Source: Combretum micranthum
Taxonomy: Eukaryota > Streptophyta > Magnoliopsida > Myrtales > Combretaceae
Assembly: GCA_024138025.1 (NCBI GenBank)
Contig: JAMXBD010000393.1
Span: 620,001 to 684,000, forward strand
DNA: 64,000 nucleotides
Direction of reading: 5' to 3'
Below are positions 56,501-64,000 of this stretch, one piece after another (the stretch's first letter is position 1; each line of letters begins with the position of its first letter). The notes under the pieces are model-generated. The model did no database searches, had not been told where the DNA came from, and worked only from the letters and a program-made list of their open reading frames with translations. Both the position numbers and the translations under genes were made by a program.

Positions 56501-56557
56501 ATGTGAACGTTTATCTCGATGCTGTACTTTCTCAAAAAATTTCTCCGAAAGAAAAGA

Positions 56558-57824
56558 TGTGGATTTTTCAATCGCTATCAATTAAATTAAATCTTATTTT
56601 CATTTTGCGATTAATCCTTAGGCAAACATACCTATCAATTGTAATATCGATGTAAGCACAAGGATCATTTCTCTAGAACTTATAATTACTAGTACTCATC
56701 CTGAGTCTACTATTTAGTTAATCTTAATCAATTTATATTAATGAAAATTTACTACCAATTACCTAAATTACTTTAATCACCCAAGAACAGAAGAATTCAT
56801 GCCTTTATAAAAATACCAATCACAAAACATACGTCTAGCTTTGAGTTACCACTAACCCTATGATTCATTCGTTATAGTTTTCATTAACAAATCATTCAAC
56901 TCTTTGAACTGCAAGAACTCATTAACTGATTAACATCTCTTTCAAGAATATTAATCTCTAACCTTATGTGATTAATGGAAATCTCTTTCATCATAAATTT
57001 CACATAGAACTGCAATTAGATCTTGGGTTCCTAACAAAGATATAATCTTTATGCAGAAAGTTCATGCAATCTATGTTTAGAATCACATTCAAACCTTTCT
57101 ATTCATGCTAGATCTATCTTATCAATTAATCTATCGATTTAATTAACAAAAACACATGAATAGATTCAAAGAAGTCAAAAGATCTATCAGTTAGACAATT
57201 GAATTTATGCATAAGGGTTAGGGTTTCTCAAAACCTGGGGTACACAAATCTATTTCCCATCAAATATAAATTGCAATGATAAGAAAAGGAAAAATAGTTA
57301 GGAATCATAATTACAACCCCTTCAGGTAAGTCTTGTGATCTTCAACTGTTTCTTAATGTTTTTCCACTGAAAAGCTCTATTTCTTCTAGGGTTTTCTTTT
57401 TTTAGAAAGTGGTTGCTCTCAAAAATCGTCCAAAAGAACGTATTTATAGAGTTTTGAACGTACACGACCCCCTTACATGGGTCGTGTACACGTGAAGTGT
57501 CCCAAAATTCGAAAAGTGTTAAATTATAAACTATATATAGTTCATGACCCATGTATCTTGGTAGTGTACTCCTGATACTGAATTTTTTTCTCCAAAAATA
57601 TTACATTGGATGTGTACTCCTCTACTATACTTTTGATATTGTATTGATAGCTCCAAAAATTTCACAAAACTTTGCTTGATCGATGGGAAATCCTTTGAAA
57701 AGTTCATTTGTTCTCATTTATCCTTGAAATGAATAATTCGTGAAATAAGTACAATTTTCTTTGAGTAAATCAACAAAATATAATAAATAAAGCACAATAA
57801 TTAACGATCTTTAGACACTTATCA
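56558..57824 (-). mobile_element. Solo LTR, Athila-like, 1.27 kb
   Basis: Plus-strand ends TGTGGATTTTTC and GACACTTATCA. On the minus strand it begins TGATAAGTGTCTAAAG, a typical Athila/Tat start. Near its 3' end it has GTATGTTTGCCTAAGG, comparable to AGGCATACTTGCCT at the same place in the full Athila LTRs. Flanks AAAGA/AAGAG share AAGA, and copy 1 (near 47985) shows the empty site. The minus-strand TATA box is plus 57441-57448. No coding sequence; the 76-codon open frame at 57322-57552 crosses U3 and is spurious. Confidence 0.85.
57461..57488 (-). promoter_or_regulatory. U3 inverted repeat upstream of TATA box
   Basis: TACACGACCC (57461-57470), an 8-base loop, then GGGTCGTGTA (57479-57488), a perfect 10-bp inverted repeat. 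It starts 12 bp upstream of the TATA box of this minus-strand LTR. A decayed second pair follows (TTCATGACCC at 57541, GTAGTGTAC near 57561). It resembles the CACGACC-GGTCGTG palindromes of the full element. Confidence 0.65.
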
Positions 57825-57878
57825 AAGAGTACTTTCCAATTACACACCCAAACATTACTAGAAATTGCCCCTTATATA

Positions 57879-58016
57879 CACTAAAAAAAAAAAAAGAAAA
57901 TTTAAGATAGGATTTCTACAACAAAAAATAGAAAATTTTTTTATCTCTACAAATAAAATCAATGAAAATGATTTTTAGAACAAAAAATTAATTTTAGATA
58001 ATTTTTTTTTATAGTG
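57879..58016. mobile_element. Small CACTA-like MITE (138 bp)
   Basis: Begins CACTAAAAAAAA and ends TTTTTTATAGTG, with 3-bp flanking repeats ATA on both sides, the CACTA signature. It lies inside a roughly 240-bp stretch (about 57857-58097) that is absent from copy 1, so it arrived after duplication, possibly within a slightly larger insertion. Confidence 0.5.
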
Positions 58017-60369
58017 ATAGCACAACCATGAAAAAATCTTAGAAAATACATATTAGTTGAAAAATGTAATTATTATATGATGAACTGTAGTATAATAGTA
58101 ATTTATATAGGAAATTCACAATAATTTGAACATTGGATTTAATGAATATAATTGATATTATTATGTAGAAAGTTTGATATCCTTTTTATATAGTTGTAGA
58201 TAAATATGAATTGTGATAGAAAAGTCATAATATTTGATATTTGGATTTAGCATAAAACAATTAAAATATTTGTCAAAACACTCCTTTTCTTTTGATTTTA
58301 TGCTAAGAAGTTAATTATTTATGGAGAATTAGTAACAATAAAATAAAAAATAATCATAAAAAATAATTTAATGTAATTTTATGAAATTTTATTTTTGAAC
58401 TATAAATTTTTCTTGGAAATTATAAAACATTGAAATTTAATTTTTTTAGAAAAATAGCTAGGAAAATATAGAAAAATTAGTTATATGATTAATTTATGAA
58501 CATAGGATGTTGAAGCCAAAATGACAATGACATATGATTAGACCTAGAGTTGTTAGGGTTCTACCAAATAGTTAACCTAGTTGAACCTCATCCAGCCCTA
58601 AGAACGGTTTGGCTCAACTCTCAATTTAATCAAATTTTATTTAATTACCTTTAACCCTTTAGCATGTGAGAATCGAATTCTTATTCTCATATTAAGTTTG
58701 ACAATATTGATTAGACGATCAAAGAGTGTACAGATGAAATAAGGGTTTTAGTGTAGGATGAATGAGTCGAGGACACTGCGTGACTTCTTTAACATGAATT
58801 TGAATTATAATGTAAGAATTTACTAAATTTTATCTATACAATTGAGTGCACTTTATCCCCGGGTTAACTTCATGCTTTTTCATTGTAGAATCATTGAGAA
58901 ATCAAGGGTGAACAAGTGAAAAAAAGTTGAAGAATAATCACACCTGGCAAATTCTCACTCATGAAACATAAGCTAAGTATGTTTCCCTTGTTATTTATGT
59001 TTAAAAAGATAAATCTTTACAAAAGGTTTCGGATATTTTTTAAAGAATTTTCCTAACATTATCATGTACAAGTACCTAAACTAAAGAGGGGAGGAGGGGG
59101 GTGGGTGGGGGAGAGAGAGAGAGAGAATACTACACATGGAATAAACGCAGCAGCTAAGGCCTAAGGTAGCATACCTAAAGATGCCTAATCACTAATAGGA
59201 ATGGAGACTAGATGTAAACCCCTGAAAATTACATAATTCTTAGGAAATAATCCTAAGAGTCAAACACCGGAATCGAAACCCTAAAAAAATCGAACCAAGT
59301 TAAAACTTAATTCTAAATAAGATAAAAAACGAGATTTCTTAATCTGAGAAAGAGAGAACCCTCAAAAACAAAATAGAAAATCCAATTATCGGTTGAATCA
59401 ATATCCGTACATCAATCAAATCACCTAACCGTTCCTTAACACGCAAATCAAGACAATATAACCAAATAACGCTCGACAACGAAATGATAAGATCTTAAAT
59501 CCCTTGGTAAACTTCAGAATAAAAATTTTCAATTTTCACCAAAAGTCAAACTGAGTCAACTCATAACCCTAGACTCTATTAAACGATCCCGAGAACTAAA
59601 AACTATAAAATAATCACAAATAAAATAAGATAAACCATAGATATCGAGATAAAAATATAAAATGGTCAAAACTCGAAAATTATATAATCTTACGAATAAC
59701 TCAACAAAACCGGAAGTCAAACCGAAACCCTAAAAGTCAACAAAGCTTATAACAAATCCTAGTATTTAAGATCCGGCAACTCCGCGCTGTTAAACCCTAA
59801 ACAATGAAAAGAAAATAATTATTGATAATAGTTCGTAATAATATAAAGAAGCTTAAAAATATCATATTCGCAAAATTCGAGTGTCCTTCAAATCCAAACG
59901 GGATCAGTTTTCAAAAATCGTGCTTCGGTACACCGGATGGCAAAAATATTCTGTTAATACCAATAGATTCGTAAAAATATAAGGTTTTCAAAAATATTAG
60001 TTTTAGAATTTTTCGGTAGCTAAAAATTACAGATATCACATATTACGCGTATTTTTATTACTACAGATACTTTAATTGTCTAGTCTACTATTCATAGTAT
60101 TTTTCTACTATTCATTACTATTTCACTATCTCTACTTTTCTTACACCTATTTCTTACTACCTACATACCTATTTTCTTACTTTTTATATTTCCAATACAA
60201 CTTTATTCACATGAAACTTTACACATTACTTCTTTTATTACAAAACAAACAAAACAAATCAATTTCTTCCCCTATACTAAAGCAAACCGGCTCCACTCTC
60301 TCTCCATCCATCACAATTTATTTTCTTTTCCATTTTATTTAATTACATCTAATTTTTACTCCAAAATTC

Positions 60370-60377
60370 TATAAATA
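60370..60377 (+). promoter_or_regulatory. TATA box of 4.33-kb solo LTR
   Basis: TATAAATA followed by CCCCATTT and a pyrimidine-rich leader, equivalent to 36762-36769. Confidence 0.65.
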
Positions 60378-62689
60378 CCCCATTTCTCCTTCATTTTTTC
60401 ACACAATTCATTATACTACCAAAACTCTCTCAAATTCACTGCACAAACTCTCTCCACAAAATTTTCCTCTACCAAAATTCTTTTTCACCAAATACTCACA
60501 AAACTTCTCTCTACAACTACAATTTCTCAATAAACCACATAACCATACATTCACTACCATCTTCAAACCACATAAACGCTTTAGGTAAAGATTTCTTCCA
60601 ACCATTTATTTTCTCATATCATGTAACTTAACATGACTATGGTGTTGTTTTGAAACTCATATGAGTAGTAAAAGCAACAACATGTTCATGTTTTGTTTTT
60701 GCACATGAAATCCTATTTTATTATGTTGTTATATTGATTTTATTATTCATATCTATCTAAATATATTTATATATTTATATATAATCTTTAGAGCATATAA
60801 GCTCACTTGTTATTTATTTATTTCATGCTATTTCTTTAAGACTAGTCTACTAGTCTTAAACTTGTCCATATCAAGTCAAAACAATCTTTTATTTATTTTA
60901 ATCTTTTGGGACTAGTCCATTCTTAGTCCCAAGATGCCTTGATGAAGCTAAGGCTCCCAATACTTGACCGGGATACCTTGATGAAGCTAAGGTTCCCAAC
61001 ACTTGATATTTTATTTTCTTGCTTATTATTTGTTTCTAGCATTTTCTTATGTTTTCATTATTTTACACGCTCATAATACTTGCATCTACATAATGATATT
61101 GTCTCAACTAATTTGAAATTGGAATTTTACTTTACTAAAGGAACTTAAAACCAAATTTTCTATTACGTGATTAGTCACAAAATAAGGAAGTTATTATCAA
61201 TAACATAAAAATAAAGTAATACAAGTTTTCTCAAAATTTTCTTAAATAACAAAGGTAGTTTACCAAGGAAACATAAGAAATAAATATTTTCTTTGTATAT
61301 TATGGTAACCTAAGTTTTAGTAAAATAATTTGTTAATATTAAAAGTTTTACAAAAAGCTTAAGATTTGAACTCTTTTTCACTTCATTACAAAACTAAGAA
61401 ACAAACTAGTTTTCAAAGTTAAGATGAATTCAACCCATAAAGTTATAAACCCACTTAGGAAAATAATGATTATTAAGTTCCTAAAAGAGAAACTTATTTT
61501 CAAACAATATAAATGAGAAAAGATTAGAAACAAATGATTTTATCAATAAAGATGATTCTTTTCAAGAGAAATAAAAGAACAAGTTTTAGAAAACAAAAAC
61601 TTATATTTTAGAAATAAATAAATATAAGAAGACAAGACTCATTTTCTAAAAAACCATCCTAAATACAAAATTATAAAAAGGTTTTCAACAATTTAATACA
61701 CTTTTGATAAATTTGATCTTTTATCACTAGAAGTAAAATTTACGAAAAACTAAGGTTAAAAGAAAATTTACTTGTTTTTGGAAAAAAAATGAAGAAAATA
61801 AAATAAGAATATACTCATTTATAATAACCTATGAAAATATAAAGTTTCTTTAAAATACTTAAAAAAAAATTTATCAAGTAAAGTTTCAACACTTTAAAAA
61901 GAATTGTTTTATGAAATAAATTGTTGAGACACTACCATTAGAATTTTTGCATCTAAAGTGAGCTTATCTATATACTCAAAGGATTTATCAAATTATATAT
62001 ACATATAAATATCTATATTTTTTTCTAAAGGATTTTTTTGAATAAAGTTGACTCAAGAATATGGATTTGCAAAAGTTTGGAATTATTCGTTTTAAATTTG
62101 TACCCAACGTTTTCGTAACCCAAATGACCTTATATGACAAAGATAACCTTATAAATGGATAGATCTTTTCGAATAGGTAGAAAACGGTATATTATATGCG
62201 AAATTTCGAGTTATAATGAGCAAGTTATGGCCATTTTAAATTGGAATTTCATTTTATATGAATTTGACGGACATAGTGAAATAAAATTAGAAAGTTCAAG
62301 TAGAATTTCTATGAAATACTTATCTCGGGTATTTCTTTTGTCTAGGAGATGAAAGATACAGGATTACCCTTCCTAAGGATTACTACGACTAAGAAGATCG
62401 CAAAATAGACGAGTAAGTTATTCCTCTTAATTTCGTTATATTGCTTGTGCTTGTAAAGTAGTAGCATTAGTATACTAAAAAAAGATAAAAATTGATATAT
62501 GTTTGGGGAATTCGGGATTATGATTATATATGTGATTCTATGTTTATGCGTGAAATGAGGATTAAAAATATCGCAACTTCAAACTGCTTGTTTAAATAAT
62601 TTTGTTTACTTACTTGTATGACTGCTTATTAATTGTTAAATTGATTGATAGCCTCCTAATAAACCTTAATAAGGTTTGGCTTAAGAAAA

Positions 62690-62945
62690 ATGGAACACTC
62701 ACGCATAGCATCCATCGAGTCACATCTCTTTCGGAAGGCTGCTACTCCTACGCGTGAAGCTGGATTGGCTTTGATCGTGGAGTGACATGGGCCGTGTTCC
62801 TTCCTGGAGAATCCAAATCGCTCGGGGAAAGCGACTCTAGGTTCGGAGCCAAGCCAATCGAACGCTGTGGGTGAGGACCTGGGGACTAATAGTAGAAGAT
62901 CGAGGACCTTCAATCCCAATTCCCTAAACTTTGATACGGAAAGGT
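62690..62945 (+). other. GC-richer structured segment of the solo LTR
   Basis: Pairs visible by eye: GGAACAC (62692-62698) with GTGTTCC (62794-62800); GATTGGCTT (62763-62771) with AAGCCAATC (62851-62859); TCGCT (62818-62822) with AGCGA (62830-62834) around a CGGGGAA loop. GGGGACTAATAGTA follows at about 62880. It is the positional equivalent of 38890-39175. A minus-strand open frame here (62656-62919) is a by-product of the GC-rich composition. Confidence 0.5.
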
Positions 62946-63550
62946 AAATCCATTCTATATATGGTTTCCGGATAACTATATATTTGAGTAATCATGTGAT
63001 TGTTGCATTGTATGCATAGCATATGTGTGAAAGTCTAAATGAACTTGTTTGAAAATATGGTGCGAATGAAAAGGAATATCTCACTAAGCTAGTTGTAGCT
63101 TATACCCCTATAGATTTTACTAAAACAGGTATACCCGTGGCTTGAATTGAGGATCATAATGTTAAGGAAGTCATGGAGGGATGTTAAACTTCTATGAAAG
63201 AAATGGGCGCATAAGATGAAGTAATTTTGTAAGGTTCTTTATATGTAATGACTTATATGATTAGTGTTATATTGATTCTAAGATGTATATTTATTTGAAG
63301 ATAATAGAGGGATATACCCCTAAGAATTGTAACTTGATATGTTTATGTTTTATGATAAGAATTCTCTTTGCCTTGTTACTTAATTATTATCAAGATAAAT
63401 TGCGCTACTCCGATGCGTTCCCTTGGTTGTGATGTACGCCTTGTACATGATATAGAAGCCTTTGCGTGACTGAGGTAGTCATTCCTAGGCTCTAGTATTG
63501 TGTACGGCGAACTGCCACATTTAGGGTACCCTTCGGGGCGTGACACTAGA

Positions 63551-64000
63551 GAGTCTTAATATCTCAAATATACAAGTAAAAGGCAAAGAAGCGTAAGGGA
63601 GCTTTGCACATCAATCTTATAGTACTCACTTGATTTACCTATTTGATCCTTGTAGGTGAAGCTCCCATTAAGAAATATCATTTCTCATCTCTCTTCAAAA
63701 GTTCTAAATGAGAATAAGTGTTTTGAATAATTGTAGGCATATTAAATAAATGAGGACTGTTAGATCACCTTAGTAGTTAACGAATGACATAAAGCAATCT
63801 CATTTCATGCTTATACTAATTAAGCATTCTATGGACTAAATTCAGTAGCCATCCTCCTATGGGCATGACCTTGCTTAGATTAGGTTGAATGCAAATAAAC
63901 TGGTTCGATGATCCCTATTCAAAGCTCACAAGACCAAATCTTTTCCTAATGAATGAATCTGACTTGTTTAGACCTTATCATGTAGCCAATGAGTCAAGCC
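63551..64000. other. Duplicated intergenic DNA at window end
   Basis: Matches 50281-50700 in copy 1 (phrases CAAGTAAAAGGCAA, GATTTACCTATTTGATC, GAATGACATAAAGCAATCTC, TTTAGACCTTATCATGTAG). No gene was recognised. Confidence 0.6.

Larger units (their letters stand above)
59213..63545 (+). mobile_element. Solo LTR, 4.33 kb, gypsy type
   Basis: Starts TGTAAACCCCTG and ends CGGGGCGTGACA, flanked by perfect 5-bp duplications CTAGA (59208-59212 and 63546-63550). No primer site or coding sequence, so a solo LTR. It is homologous to 36058-39716 throughout (shared TTAATTGTCTAGT, CTATTCATAGTA, ATGTTCATGTTTTG, CTGAGGTAGTCATTC). The TATA box is at 60370-60377. A 38-bp phrase built on CCTTGATGAAGCTAAGG occurs twice in tandem at 60935-61000, but once in the other copy (37311). 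It has an extra leading part of roughly 480 bp relative to 36058. Internal open frames are low-complexity. Confidence 0.9.
51911..64000. repeat. Large segmental duplication, copy 2 (runs off window)
   Basis: Direct repeat of copy 1, blocks listed there. It lacks the 36058-39716 LTR and the 42923-46840 insertion but carries its own solo LTRs at 56558-57824 and 59213-63545 and a CACTA-like insertion near 57879. It is still matching copy 1 (50690) at the window end. Confidence 0.85.

Noticed and set aside
57322..57552. 76-codon minus-strand frame
   Set aside because: Spans U3, palindrome and TATA box of a solo LTR.
62656..62919. 87-codon minus-strand frame in GC-rich patch
   Set aside because: Lies in the structured part of a solo LTR and is absent from the related LTR.

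Overview
The window is AT-rich nuclear DNA of a flowering plant, most likely a eudicot. The evidence is the dense nesting of plant-type transposons (an Athila-lineage Ty3/gypsy element with a tRNA-Asp primer site, large solo LTRs, hAT, CACTA and fold-back MITEs, a TRIM-like element) and long intergenic AT-rich stretches with simple repeats. I found no intact host protein-coding gene, rRNA or tRNA gene. Every protein I can recognise belongs to one decayed retrotransposon. This is transposon-dominated intergenic or pericentromeric-type sequence.

Layout. 1-7250: low-complexity DNA with an 842-bp tandem duplication (1251-2889), an old diverged copy of a unit that recurs further right, and an LTR-like fragment (about 5110-5970). 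8090-9584: a composite TRIM-like element on the minus strand with TAAAA flanking repeats. 10454-10804: a fold-back MITE. 16102-17698: a hAT-type element with a second hAT-type element inserted in its right terminus. 17879-30748: a 12.9-kb Athila-type retrotransposon (LTR, tRNA-Asp PBS, gag, protease, RT-RNase H, integrase, an extra 3' ORF, purine-rich tract, LTR) broken by stops and frameshifts. 31019-34990: minus-strand LTR-like material, a 778-bp MITE and an Athila/Tat-like LTR fragment.

35611-64000: two direct copies of a large segmental duplication with a period of about 16.3 kb (copy 1 from 35611, copy 2 from 51911 and running off the window). After duplication each copy took its own insertions. 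Copy 1 received a 3.66-kb solo LTR (36058-39716) and a 3.9-kb LTR-like insertion carrying a MITE (42923-46840). Copy 2 received a 1.27-kb Athila-like solo LTR (56558-57824), a small CACTA-like insertion and a 4.33-kb solo LTR (59213-63545). The duplicated unit carries no recognisable intact gene, but it preserves a minus-strand coding-like segment of about 64 codons (41680-41874, and about 54103-54300 with a frameshift) and two GC-richer islands whose order is also seen in the old copy at the left end.

The most unusual signal is a family of 12-bp self-complementary motifs (consensus TCACGACCGTGA). Four lie in each Athila LTR, upstream of the TATA box. Seven more lie in a 360-bp array with about 62-bp spacing between integrase and the 3' ORF. 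The unrelated-looking Athila-like solo LTR at 56558 carries a perfect TACACGACCC/GGGTCGTGTA inverted repeat in the equivalent place upstream of its own TATA box.
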